The position numbers and the translations under genes are program-made. Below the pieces are notes generated by a model. The model searched no databases. It was given only the letters and a program-made list of their open reading frames with translations, and was not told the DNA's origin. Of a stretch of DNA of 64,000 bases, positions 12,350 to 31,567 are shown piece after piece (the stretch's first letter is position 1; every line of letters starts with the position of its first letter). Location of the stretch: positions 24,594,953-24,658,952 of the forward strand of contig NC_036445.1 in NCBI RefSeq assembly GCF_002775205.1. The letters are read 5' to 3'. The DNA is from Xiphophorus maculatus. Taxonomy: Eukaryota > Chordata > Actinopteri > Cyprinodontiformes > Poeciliidae.

Positions 12350-12940
12350 TCAGAGATTATGAACTGAAGAGACAAAAGCTGAACTCTTTGCGAGGTGTGT
12401 GTGTCCCATTAGATCTGACGTAAAGGTAACGCAGCGTTTCAGAAAAAGAACATCATACCAACAACCGTATGATGTTGGTATGATGGTAGTGTGGCGTTCT
12501 GGTTTTGTTCTGCTGCTTCCAAGACCTGGAAGACTTACTGAGACAAATGGATTCTGCTGTCGGCCAAAACATCTTGAAGGAGAACGTCCTTCCATCTCAA
12601 GCTGAAACCAACCTGGGTTCCTGAGCAGGACGATGATCCAAAACACACCAGCAATTGCGCTGCTGAACGGCTGTGCTAAAAAAATAAATAAATAAAATGA
12701 AAAGTTTGGACTGGCCTAGTCGAAATCCTAACCTGAATCCTATTGAGATGCTGTGGCATCATCTTGAAAAGTCTGTTCATGTTCAAAACCCTCCAATGTG
12801 GATTATGACAAATGATGGAAAGATGAGTTGATGAGTTGGCCACATTTCCTCCACAGCTGTAAAAAACTCATTGCAAGTTATTCTAATAGCTTGATTTCAG
12901 CTGTTGCTGGTAAAAGTGGCCCAAGCAGTTATTAGGTTAA
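12350..12940 (+). mobile_element. Tc1/mariner-like transposase relic
   Basis: The plus strand keeps recognisable parts of a Tc1-type DDE transposase. Near 12630-12660 is a stretch encoding a DDDPKHTS-like motif around the second catalytic Asp. Near 12712-12770 an SPDLNPIEMLW-like sequence holds the third acidic residue. A C-terminal part follows to about 12920 (LIASY, then GGP-type residues). An AT-rich insertion (12675-12700) and frame breaks show it is dead. Confidence 0.7.
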
Positions 12941-14283
12941 TATGCTACCGGGGGGAGGGGAGGAGGTGACGTTAATGACGGGTTAGCGCCTCCCGCTGGC
13001 CTGGTGACCCCAAATAGTCCACTCATATCTCTGGCTCACCTGGCGTTGTGGCTGTGTAGGGCCCCCTGCTGGATAGTCTGAGAAACGGAAACACACCGCA
13101 CCTGTAAAAATACTAACAAAAAGAAACGACCTGGTGTTACGTTTCATCATTACACACTTTTTAATGTAACTAAAGAAGTAAAAAAAAAAAAAAAAACCAC
13201 AAACCCTCTAAAGCCTGATAAATTGTTTCAAACATTTTCCAAGTGTATTGACGTATTGTGTACAATTCAAATGAAAACCAAAGAATATTTGGTAGAGAAA
13301 AAAACAAATGTTAAAAAGTTAGGGTGTACTGTGTGGGAAGATCTTTATAGTTCAAGAGACGCTCGATCGTGAACTGTTATTCTGGCATTTGCTCATTTTT
13401 ATAATTCACCGTTTGAAGAGAGGTGACAAAGTAGCCATTTCTCCCCTCAGGCCACCAAAATAAAACTTGCACATAGCCGCAATTTTTAATTGACCTATTG
13501 GAAAAAAGGCAACAAAATTTCTGAGATATTTTACAATAGAAAGCAAAAATGTTTGACTCCAAAATGTGAGTTTATGAGCAAAGTCCCAACTTTGCTAAAG
13601 ATGTTAGTGTGAGTGGTCTCAACACTCCCACTCATATTTTCTTAAGTTGCACCCATCACTTCATTTTTCATTGTTGCTTTTAATTCCACAAGGTAAAACA
13701 AAGAGCTTTTGATTCTATGCATAGCATAAACTTTATTGAGTATATGAAAACAAATACAAATGGGGAAAAAATAGAATAATGTCACTTTTCCCCCCCTTAA
13801 ACAAGAAAATAACTTAAGTCACCCTTTTAATCAATTCAAAACATAAAGAACAATGTGCATTTCATTTCTTCTGAACCGAGCCTTTCTTCCACCTTCAAAT
13901 CCATCGAGACTTCATGGGTTTGGGTTACGTCTGTCCAGGTGTAATTCAACCCCAGACATGCGCAGCTTTGTTCCGTCTGCTGAATGGAACGAGCATTTTT
14001 CCCTGTAGTTACTCCGACAGAGGCACTCGCTGACCTTTTATGCAAAATGTCCTCAGAGGAGGACAGCAGAACATATAAAGGAGTCCTTGTTCCACAAGCT
14101 AAGATGCAAATGTGGTTGAAGATCTTCAAACTGCTACTTTTGGTTAACATTTATACCGATACTGAAACAGAAAGCTGAAGCTCACTCGGGACTTTTAGCC
14201 GGTTTATTACTGAACAGAAGCCGTGTGGAGATCACACACCGGCAACATGCAGATGATGCAACGGGTGCGTACATCTGAGCACA

Positions 14284-14289
14284 TTTATT
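14284..14289 (-). terminator. sdha: sdha poly(A) signal
   Basis: AATAAA on the minus strand, about 500 bp after the sdha stop codon. A second AATAAA lies near 14203, so two 3' ends are possible. Confidence 0.55.
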
Positions 14290-14790
14290 GAACATTTCTG
14301 AAATATTTACACACTTAAAAACCTTCCCGCTCGTTCAGCGACGCGTGCGCATCGAATTGCATTCATCCCCACCGCCTCTTTGAGCCGAGATCATTTTAAA
14401 TCGCAGAGCTACTTAGAACGACACAAGCGTGAGAAAATTGTGTCACAGAAAGCAGAGCTCGACTACTGAAATTTGTTCGCTGTTGTTTTTTCTGTTATTT
14501 AACGTTAGTCAGAGTTCAACTCATCAGCGTTTCTAATATCGACAGGAACCGAGAGCTCCGGCGGTGTGTGAGAATCCACCGGACCTTTGCTGAGATAAGT
14601 CGAGGCTAAACAGGCAAGAAGGACAGAAGCAGGAACGTGACACCAAGGTCTGAAACTGGCAGTTTTTATGATCAGCATCGCTAAATGGGTACAAATGTGC
14701 AACATGAACCGCCTTCTCTGTTAAAAGAAATGGTGTTCTTCTCTTAAATAGCCGTTTATGATCCTTCTGTGTGGGGGGGGAGAGAGCTTC
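14290..14790 (-). other. sdha: sdha 3' UTR
   Basis: About 500 bp between the sdha stop codon and its first AATAAA. I see no coding sequence in it. Confidence 0.5.
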
Positions 14791-22588
<7,798 letters not shown>

Positions 22589-23440
22589 GTTGTCGGTTGA
22601 AAAACTGTTGCTCTGATGTCGGGGGAAGAGATATGCTGTCGGACTGGACGGAACCACTGTACGAAGAGGGGGGGTTATCTATTTTATGCCTAATATATTT
22701 TACTTATAAAAAAAAATATTGCATTGTTTTCAAGAAGAAGATACAATCAACTGTGTAAGAAATTTTTTAAAAAAGAAAAAAGTTGTTGTTTTGTAATATT
22801 TAAATAAAGTTTTATTCAAGTCGGTTTAAATCAACCACCCTGTCCAGCTGTGTGCACAAGCAAATGGTTATTATATAAGCGGAGTATGCAGGAGCAAATG
22901 TATAAGTGACCTAGGCATTTCATTCAAGGTGAGAGGCAGCTGCATACACAATGCAGGAAAAAAAATATGGTGTGATATAATTATGGTGCAGCTATATTTT
23001 CCGTTGATAGTTTGGTGTTAAATACTGTAGCCGCAAAGGCAAAGCTAAAGGTTAGCCAGCATGCTAGCTGGTGCTAGCTTTGTTTTTGGTCAAGCTAAAC
23101 GGCCAAACCTCCTCAGGCGTCATCACCACAGTCTGTAAAAACATGTCTACAATATACGCAGGCCTGTTTGTGGTAGTCACGGGCATTTTGTTAATGCTAA
23201 AATAAATATTTACATCTAATGACGAACACTGAACTTAAATTTAGGGTTTTGAAGGTAAATAAACTACTAATATGAGCTGTCAATAATCAAAGCTGCCAGG
23301 CCACACTTGTCTGGAAACTGCTTTATTTATAACTGCAGACAAATGTGTGAATCACATTGTTAGCTACAGAAGGAATGAATATAAATAAAAAATGTGTTTT
23401 TGTTGGATTATTTTATTTGTTTGTCCTTCCAGCAGCCTCC
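22589..23440. promoter_or_regulatory. Divergent promoter region of sdha and ccdc127
   Basis: The two start codons lie 852 bp apart on opposite strands. The sdha side (22589-22680) is CpG-containing and likely holds its 5' UTR. The ccdc127 ATG sits on an exon that begins at 23433 after a TTCCAG acceptor, so a non-coding first exon should lie in about 22.65-23.2 kb; I could not fix its donor. Human SDHA and CCDC127 are also head to head, which supports a shared promoter. Confidence 0.6.
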
Positions 23441-25381
23441 ATGAACAACTTGAATGACCCCCCCAGATGGAACATCCAACCAGAGCAGGGAGGGGGGGAA
23501 GCAGGGGCCGGTGGTGGCCACCAGTGGAACTACGCCCTGCTGGTCCCCATGCTGGGACTGGCTGCATTTCGTAAGTTGCACAATTATATTCCTCTGGAAG
23601 TGTTAGGATTGGGTGTTTTTTACTCTGGATAAAAAAGTAGGCAGAGTTATGTGGTTTCCTGACTTTATTTTAAGAAAATTACTTTAGCCTTTTATGGAAC
23701 CTGTGCATTTAGTTGATAATCTTGTTTGCAGATACTAAAAAGAAAAATATTCTGCCATTTTATTGCACAGTCAAGTACCGTAACTATATTACCTTAAGAC
23801 ACAGGTGTCAAACTCCAGTCCTCAAGGGCCGCTGTCCTGCAGTTTTTAGATGTGCCACAGGTACAAAACACTGGAATGAAATGGCTGAATTACCTCCTCC
23901 TTGTGTAGATCAGTTCTCCAGAGCCTTAATGACCTAATTATTCCATTCAGGTGTGGTGCAGCTGAGGCACATCTAAAAGTTGCAGGACACCGGCCCTTGA
24001 GGACTGGAGCTTGACACTCCTGCCTTAAGATGTTCTAAAAATGCTACAGACATATCAAATAAGACTTAAAAAGAAATTTGACTTTGGTGCCTCGCAATTG
24101 GGCCTCTGTCTCTTTAAAAATTCCGTCTCCTTCTGAAATTTCACCTTCAGACTCCTCTATTAACCCTTTAACAATATTTTTTGCAAGCTCTGCACTGCAA
24201 AGTAGCTCGCAAAATGAGCTGATGTGCTGCTCCACCCGTTGTTTGCTAATTGCTGCTGGCTAATCTGAAGGAGCTGAGTGGAAGAATAGCGATGGAGTTT
24301 GAAGACTGCTGCTTTTACACAGTTACGTGGTTGCCCAGGGAGATTAAAGTATTTCTCAAACATGCATGAAGGATTAAAGGCAACACTCCATGTATGTTTT
24401 TGATGAGAAAATAACATCATAACATGACATAAAGCTTTAAAAAAAAGTCAGTTTAACTTAAAACTACCCCTTTAAATAAGCAGTGACTGTTTTTATGATG
24501 GTTTATAATAATACGCTTAATTTCAATTTCAGAAAGACCAGATTAGCTAGGTATAAAATGCTCCCCTGTGGCCGTATTATTAAAAACTGTTATTTTTAAA
24601 GGCTGGATATGGACGAGGGACTCTCAGAATGAGATCCAGAAGGTCAAAGTCCAGTACGACAAAGACGTTTCCGTGATAAAAAGCGAGATGGAGGCTCGCT
24701 ACCGGGACACGCTGACAGAGAGCCGCAGGGCGGTGGCTATGCTCGAGCTGGAGCTGGAGAAGGAGCAACAGAGGGTGAAAGGATACCAGCAGGCCCTGGT
24801 CTCTCACAGCCAGCATCTAATCCAGGAAAGGAAAAAGCTGGAACAGGTACCCTGCCTTTAGCTCAACCCGCTTTTACGTCATTCTTGTTCCTTTCCTGTT
24901 CTCTTTAAAGAAAAACGTATTTTTTTTACGCTAGGAGCGAGAGGCGCTGAACGACGAGAAACAAAAGCTCGTCAAATCTGGCGCCGCCGGTGCTGCGCTG
25001 CGTGACGCCCTGGAACGGGAGGCCGAGTGGCACCAGCGAGCCTCAGCCACCCTGAGGGAGCTGGAGGGTCTGCTTGTTGAGCGTCAGAACGCCTACTGCT
25101 CTCTCATCCAGCCCCGGGATCAGCGGCTGGAGATGGAGAAGAACATGCTGCTGAAGGTGGTCAAAAACCCCGTCGCTGCGGAGCTGGGTCTAGAGTCTGA
25201 CTTGCAGGATATCTTCAAGAGAGACAAGCACTGTGCGGATCTGATGAACATGGACAAGAGGAAGAACGGAAGCCTCATGTGGGTTTACTTGAAGTACTGG
25301 CAGCTGCAGATCACTCTGCAGAAACACAAAAGAGCGGAAGAAGCCATATTCGACGGGAGAATCCAAGGTCACGGAAAGTGA
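23441..25381 (+). CDS. ccdc127: Coiled-coil domain-containing protein 127
   Basis: Three coding exons, 23441-23570, 24602-24846 and 24935-25381, join in frame to 273 aa (human 260). The start MNNLNDPPRWNI and the motif WNYALLVPMLGLAAFRWIW near residues 30-50 match human CCDC127. That motif is a hydrophobic segment likely to be a membrane anchor. Residues about 55-195 form a charged coiled coil rich in Glu, Lys and Gln. The C-terminal domain contains NGSLMWVYLKYWQLQ, the most conserved part of the family. The ATG lies 8 nt inside its exon; the intron after Phe42 is phase 1. The family has no known enzyme activity; a mitochondrial role is an inference from family reports and from its pairing with sdha. 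Confidence 0.95.
23804..24019. mobile_element. hAT-like MITE with GTGTCAAACTCCAGTCCTCA termini
   Basis: About 216 bp in ccdc127 intron 1. The left end gtgtcaaactccagtcctca is inverted at the right end as tgaggactggagcttgacac. The long inverted repeats continue inward (gggccgctgtcctgca against tgcaggacaccggccc). It is non-coding and a common fish family. Confidence 0.85.
24080..24476. mobile_element. TIR element ending in acccctttaa, copy 1
   Basis: It shares its inner segments with 62860-63366, which is inserted in the opposite orientation: gctggctaatctgaaggagctgag and gggagattaaagtatttctcaaac. Both copies finish with a CCCCTTTA end. Non-coding; the family is not named. Confidence 0.55.
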
Positions 25382-26045
25382 CCTCCATAAGCTGCTTTTG
25401 TTATCGTTTTTGGCTTTGATGGATGTTAAGTTAATGTGGAACAGGGATCATCTGATAGGAATGTTATGCAAATACCTAAGAGGTAATCTTATTCCGATGT
25501 TTTTCCCCATGTCATTCATGATCTCTGAGTTAAGGGAACATCATAAAAGTATGTCTAATTTCTGAGGCCTCAATTCAGACTTGTTAGCTTTAATTTAACC
25601 ACGGGGTAAGTTAAAATGCACTTGGATACATCCGGTGGTGTCCGGTAGCACTTTAAATCAAAGAAATTGAGACGTTTTTTTATTTTTTACCCTTTTATCT
25701 CATAGAGAAATCCGGGTTAATGCACACATCTGATAATGTAGTTAAATTCTTTGATTTAATTTATAGAAGTGAAGTAAAACACAGAATGTTGATAAAACAC
25801 ATCATTTTCTACATATTTTAAAGCTGAGTGGAGGTTTTCAATAACTTGTCGATGAACTTTTGTGGGAGGTAACGGTGGGACTTGGCTTCAACGTATCACC
25901 ACTTCCTCAGTTTTTAATCATTTAAAGTATTTTCCATCGAAATTGAATTAGTCTTATTGGGTCTGAAATGTTTGATTTTGTGAGATATCTTGGTGATGGC
26001 ACTTTACTGACGCTGCATGTGTAAGTAAAATAAAACTTCAATAAA
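25382..26045 (+). other. ccdc127: ccdc127 3' UTR with poly(A) signals
   Basis: Non-coding sequence after the ccdc127 stop. AATAAA occurs at 26029-26034 and 26040-26045, placing the likely transcript end near 26060. Confidence 0.6.
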
Positions 26046-26344
26046 AACACAAGAATGCTCAGATGGTTCTGCACTGTAATGCTCATGTAAAATGAATTCA
26101 TATGTGTAGCCTTTTTATTGGGAACCAGGCTTTATGCTTTTTTTTGTTTTTTTACTTTGTTAAAGTGCTGGATTTCATGTCATGAGTACACATGTATTGA
26201 TAACAACAACTATGTGCAATTATCTGAATATATTTTTTTCCAAGAACTGAACATGTTTGTGTTGTTTGCTTTTCCCCCTTAAACCAATGACTGGTGTCCA
26301 CAAGGGGGCGCTCTCAATTTAATTGTTTGCAGAGCCTTTAATCT

Positions 26345-26823
26345 GGTGGTGTACAAACTTTTTGCAACATGGGCTAGAATCCCAAAGTAGAAAGTACTCA
26401 GGGGGACAAATAGTTTTTCCAACTTAAAAAAAGTCAATTCTGTTCTAATCTTCTCAACAATAAATTAAACAAACAATGTTTTAATGAAGCAAAGAGCTGT
26501 ATTTTTTTTTTGTCTTAATAAAAGGCAGACTGTTTCTTTTAGTTTTTGGGCAAATATTTGAGTCTATTTCCTACAAATGAGAACTTTCTCCAACAAAAAA
26601 CTCGTATGTTAAAGTTTATAGCCCCACTTACTGTGAAATTAAAAGAAAAATACTCTGTGCCCAACAATTTCCATTATAGAATAATGAGATATGTCATTGA
26701 AACTCTTATTCTAAAAATAAAAATGACAAAAGTGGCCACTGCAGGGTCAAATTTGTACAATTCTTGAACTGCAGTCAGGGGCCACAAAAAATGTTCAGAG
26801 GGCCACACTTTGGACACCCCTGC
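26345..26823. mobile_element. hAT-like MITE, GTGTCCAAA family
   Basis: The left end ggtggtgtacaaactttttgc pairs imperfectly with the right end ccacactttggacacccctg. Same family as the elements at 15296 and 52770. It lies between ccdc127 and tcap and encodes no intact protein. Confidence 0.7.
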
Positions 26824-26953
26824 TTTAATCCAAGACAGAATTTGTTTGGAAGCTCATATTGCACAACTATAATGAACAGGAAATTCCAGTTATAATGAAC
26901 CCAGGTCTTCATGTGAGACACAGTTGCAACCAGATTGTGTTCATATCTAGAGT

Positions 26954-26959
26954 TTTATT
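26954..26959 (-). terminator. tcap: Probable tcap poly(A) signal
   Basis: AATAAA on the minus strand, 167 bp after the tcap stop codon and the first such signal downstream. Confidence 0.5.
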
Positions 26960-27125
26960 TCAACAATATTAATCCACTATTGAATAGATATAAATATGAA
27001 CCCATGAGATGAGACCTACTGACATCCTGGTCAGTACTATCATAACTGCAGTTTTCTATAAATAATAACAGCATGTTGCACCGTTTAGACTCTTCAGCTG
27101 CAGTTCTAATCTCATTTCCCTTCCT

Positions 27126-28771
27126 TCACTCTCTCCTCTGCTCTCGATGAGACACGTTTCTCGGAGAGGACATCAGCCTGGAGGCTCTGAAGTTCTCTCT
27201 GGCCGGCTTGCAGAGGTCCCCAGTGATGGAGGGGGTTTCATCTGCTGTGAGATTTGCCTTTCCTTCAATGACGGGTTCTTCTGTGTCGGAGGCTCGCTGC
27301 GGCGCTTTGGTCCTGTTGGAGAACGGCAGCTGGTACTCTCTCATGACTCCCCCCTCTATGCCCAGCTTCAGGGTCTGGCTGGGCCTCCTCTCAACCATTA
27401 GGTGGACCACCTGCTGCTGCTTGTAACTCTCTCTGCGAGCGCTGTCGGTCTCTGACAACGTCATCCTGAAACACAGCGCACACACACACACACACACACA
27501 CACAGCTAAACTTTATGCTGCTTTAAGATGTAACAAACGATAAAAACAGGGAGACGTTAAGGTTTTCTGAACATCGTGCGGCTAAAACCTTTCTAGAATG
27601 ATAAATTTCACGTGAGAAAAATGATACAGTTTCAGACAAATATTGGACCAACACTGTTGAAGGATGTTATTTTAGCTGTCATACTTGTAAATATGTAATT
27701 TATTGAATTATGTTTGGTTCGTGACTGAAAATATAGTTTCTTTTTTCCAACATTCTGATATAACGCTGATCATTTTAGCCAGAAGAAGGCCTTTTGTTAG
27801 GTTGTTGTTTTTTTTTTTCTTTTTTAGTTTTTTACAAAAATCTATCTATTTGATGAGAGCGGATTTATAGTTCATCATTAATTATCCATAGTCAAATATT
27901 GCTCTTCATCTAAAGGTAAACAGTGTTTTGTTTTTCAGCAGTTAGATTTTCCTTCAGCCAGTTCTAGATCGAAGCATTGACTGCTGTGTGTTGTCATGTT
28001 TATGTTTATGCATTTGGCACATGACAAATGAGAATATAGCGATTCAGTTATTATTAAAACAATGTTAAGCCAATTAGACAGATAAACCAATTCTGTCAGA
28101 GGTGATAAAGGTGTCTGTGTAGCATCCAATTTCAGTTTCTATAATCTAAAGATGTAATTTTTTTCTTTCAATTTGTAAAAAAAGTAAATATTTGCAATTG
28201 AGCCCAAAATGATCCGTACCCCTGTCTGTTTAAGATTGAAAATAGCAAATCAAACCAAAAATCTTGATTTGCTAAAACATATAACCATATGAAGGTATTG
28301 TTTATTTTTCATTTGAATTGGGTTTTCTATAATTTTATTGAAAACAACACGTCAACAACTATTTACATCCATATTCCAATTCAAATTGATGGGGAAAATT
28401 GTGTCTTTGGTTAGATTAGAGATAGACATTGAATCTGTCTAAGCCGTTCTGACCAGCTTTTAACATTCTTCCATTGGTATTTTAACCGTTTAGCTTTGTT
28501 AATGTTAGTTCCAGTCAGAAGAAACCTGTTGTTATGAAAGATTCCTGTAAAACTCTTCTCTGTGTTCTGTGAATTGGACTACAAGGCCGTAGTCTCCGCA
28601 GCGTATGGAGCCGTCCTCAGCATATTGAACCGCTCACCTGTACTCAGGTCTTGTCTCCAGCACCATGTTTAGCCAGCAGGCGCTGTAGCTCTCCTTCTTG
28701 CACAGGTCATCCTCCTGAAGATCCGAGTAGGACTTCACCAGGCAGACCCTTCCTCTGCTCACACAGTGCAT
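27126..28771 (-). CDS. tcap: Telethonin (titin-cap)
   Basis: Telethonin glues the N-termini of two titin molecules together at the sarcomere Z-disc of striated muscle. Two exons, 28771-28638 and 27465-27126, join in phase 2 (AG|G) to 157 aa (human 167, also two exons). Family matches in order are: WLNMVLETRPEYR near residues 33-45; SETDSARRESYKQQQVV, matching the mammalian DTQRHETYHQQ region; VERRPSQTLKLGIEGG; and EYQLPF, matching EYQLPY. These are the beta-strand segments that clasp titin Z1Z2. The C-terminus is Ser/Arg-rich, like the phosphorylated mammalian tail. No in-frame ATG exists between 28771 and the upstream region I checked (to about 28858), which fixes the start. A TAAATATAG stretch near 28915-28930 (minus) could be a TATA or MEF2-like site. 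Confidence 0.93.
27477..27505. repeat. CA/TG microsatellite at the tcap splice acceptor
   Basis: (CA)n on the plus strand, read as (TG)n in the tcap transcript, ending about 10 nt before the exon 2 acceptor CAG at 27466-27468. Confidence 0.9.
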
Positions 28772-30089
28772 AGTGGACGTACCGTATGTATGCCGACGTT
28801 TGGGATTCTCGATCTCTGCCGAAGCCGACGAAAACTTAAGGGAGAAGATCGGACATTGAGTCGCCTGAGATGAGTTTCCCTGTGTTGCGGTGTCTTAAAT
28901 GTCCCGTCTTGTTACTATATTTACTCCTCTGTGTCACATTGTTGTGTATTTGGTGAATGCCCCCCCTCAGGCTTTCTGCAGGTTGGTTTCCATCTGAAAA
29001 GGAGCTTTATGAAAGCCTCCATGATGTCGGCCAACTGGATTATCGGAGTCAATTTAAGCCTTGATATTTGTAACTTTACAGACCTTGGAGCAATAAACAG
29101 GTTGAGTTAATGTGGTTTCAGATATCAACTTTGTGTCTACGTGTAAACAGGTAGAATTGGTATACCAATGGAGAGGATGTTCTAGCTTTGCAAACCTATA
29201 AATTTATGTGTGCAGACAGAAATATTAAATGGATTAGAGTGTGATCCCATTTGACCTAAGATCAAATGTCTGCTGGCATAGTTGAGGAGAGAAAGAAGCT
29301 CTGACTGCTTCTTTAATCGGGCTCATTAACTCAGAGCTGCTTTCCAAGCTGCGAGGCGGAGCAAAGGCATTTTAAACTTCAATGTTGAACTTTTTTTTAA
29401 ACATTTTGTCTCATTACAAGCAAAAGAATTCAACTTATCCTACTGGATTTTTTTTTCTTCTTCATATTGGAATATGATTATGAAGTGGAAAGAAAAGGGC
29501 ACATTTTCAAAGTGTTTTTACAAATAAAAAACTGTAAACTCTTGCCGTGCATTTGCATTCAACCCACTCTAGAGCTCGAGAAACACAGCAGAGATATCAG
29601 GGATTGAGTTGTGAAGTTTAAAGTAGGGTTTTAAAACAACGTGTGCAGGTGGAAAGATATTCCAAAAGGACAACCATTGAGTGTGCTCTACACAGATCTG
29701 GTGTTTTGGACAAAGAAACAATTGTTGAAGAAAGCTAAAGGAATCTCTATCACCAACAGCTTCGCAAGCCTGGTCAAATATGTCAGTCAGTGCAATGGGG
29801 AGCCAACGTAAAATAAATAATAAAGAAACTGACAAAAATATTCCATAACATTGCTTCTCTCAAATGGTTTGTGATAATAGGAATCGCAAATGTCATGTAA
29901 AACAAATAATAAAGTTCGTCCAGAGCACAAAGTATAGAATTAGATGTGATAGATCTGCCCTCATGGATCAGGCACATTGTCACCGATATCTAAGCTATAA
30001 TTTTTTTTCAATATCCCGATACAGATATAAATATCGGATCGGTGGAGGAAGGATATCTGGTCAGATGGGACCAAAATGTAACTTCTTGT

Positions 30090-30340
30090 CTTTAATGCTA
30101 AAGGCTACATGTAGACATCGCCGCTTTTTACACCGTCACCTCTGTGAAACATGGTGGTGGTAGAACCACGCTGATAGGAAATGAAGTGAAGCTACGGAAA
30201 GTTAGAGGATGATCCCGTAAAGCTGCTAGAGGCTACTGAAGACTTGAAATCGATTTCTACCTCACCTGGTGTTTCAAATGACATTCCTCCAGCAGGAGGA
30301 CCCCTTGCAACCCGAATCTGATCAGAATGAAACTGAATCA
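30090..30340 (+). mobile_element. Tc1-like transposon relic
   Basis: It contains tgtgaaacatggtggtgg, the sequence before the GGGSIMLW motif of Tc1 transposases, then ctagaggctactgaagactt and a degraded cttccagcaggac-like segment. Old and non-functional; edges uncertain. Confidence 0.45.
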
Positions 30341-30689
30341 GAAAGAGCGTGACGCTATGATGCGGCAGGAGGAAGCATGCTGGACTCCGACCAACAACAC
30401 CCGGCTCCGTGACACCAGAGTCAGCACCGCATGACTCCAGTCCAGGCGCTGGTCCGAACACGTGTTGCTGTGGTGACAAGGATTCACATTCCCCCAAACA
30501 GATTAACCTTTGGTCACGTCAAAGTGGCATTAAGTGTCCCGAGAGGGAAAGATGTATCACTTCATGCGGTTTCTATATCTGAGAAGAAAACATGCTTGTG
30601 TCTCTAACAATGTTGTTCTCCCGCTGTCCGCCCTGAACTCACTCATCCAAACAGGAATCATTTGAATGTTGGAAGTGGAAATAATTGGA

Positions 30690-31289
30690 TGATTAACAAG
30701 AATAGCAATTATTTGTGTAATCAATTAATCTATTGATTATTATGACGATGAATAGGATTAAGATATTGTCACATTTTGCAGATTTTCACTAAACCAGTTA
30801 AGATTTTTTGTTACACAACACTTGAAGTATATTTAAAAATGCAAATCACAGAATTACTTTTTTGAATAAGAAAACAAAGATGATTTTGCCAAACATCCAA
30901 TAGCACATTATTCCTCTAATGAAAGACTGATCATTTGTAGTAAAGGCTGCTGTTAAAAAGTACTGACTACTAAACTGTTTATTTATTTTATTAATAAATG
31001 GACAGCAAAATGTGGTTAATAGGATTTTTTTGTTTTTTTAACTTTGAACAAGATTAAGCTAAAAATGCCACTTGAGGAGTTCTGGTTACAACATATTTAC
31101 AGACAAAGAAGGTTTTTTTTAAATCTTAAATGCAATATATATTTTTGTACAGTTTTGGCTTAATTACTGCTCTAATTGTGTTCTTTCAGCAAATTGGCAT
31201 TTTTAAGATTCTGTGTAGTCGAGTTAACAATTACTTGATTACAATTATGTCAATGATTTATTAATTACATTAATTGCTTCAGTCCTATT
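30690..31289 (-). mobile_element. TIR element, family 'GGGCTGAAACGATTAATCG', copy 2
   Basis: The minus strand reads ATAGGACTGAAGCAATTAAT at its start and continues with the same core as copies 1, 3, 4 and 5 (gccaatttgctgaaag, then gtaattaagccaaaactgta). About 600 bp, non-coding. Confidence 0.65.
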
Positions 31290-31567
31290 GTGAAATAAGA
31301 GACAGTTTATCACTTTTAATCAACGGATATAAAGAACAGATCCAAACAAAGTTTTTTTTCGGACTGAATAACTTTACTTTGTTCATTCACACATCTTGTT
31401 CCTCTGACACTTTCATCTGTAAGAACTTTTTAAATCAGGGGAAAGCAGAAACGCATGAGAAATGTCTATATTTCTTAAAACAAATGTTCTGATGAAAAAC
31501 CAAAACAACATACACACTGACACATGTCGTTTATCTCTGTAAAGCTCATATCACCCAAGCCTCAGCA

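Larger units (their letters stand above)
9380..14264. other. Intergenic, transposon-rich, no gene seen
   Basis: About 4.9 kb between the end of the CD225 gene and the 3' end of sdha. It contains degraded Tc1-like pieces (near 10040-10130, 11100-11600 and 12350-12940), CA/TG microsatellites and two short perfect hairpins. A second AATAAA in sdha orientation lies near 13730, so some sdha transcripts could extend into 13.7-14.3 kb. I saw no protein family signature. Confidence 0.6.
28772..31567. other. tcap upstream region and mrpl32 downstream region
   Basis: The first few hundred bases should hold the muscle promoter of tcap; the last few hundred hold the mrpl32 3' UTR. Between them are a Tc1-like relic (30090-30340), a TIR element (30690-31289) and AT-rich DNA. 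A minus-strand ATTAAA at 31315-31320 may be the mrpl32 poly(A) signal. No other gene was recognised. Confidence 0.55.

Noticed and set aside
13836-14178. Overlapping open frames on both strands downstream of sdha
   Set aside because: Neither translation resembles a known family. The region may be an extended sdha 3' UTR.
30192-30497. 101-codon minus-strand open frame
   Set aside because: It partly overlaps a Tc1-like relic and has no conserved motif.
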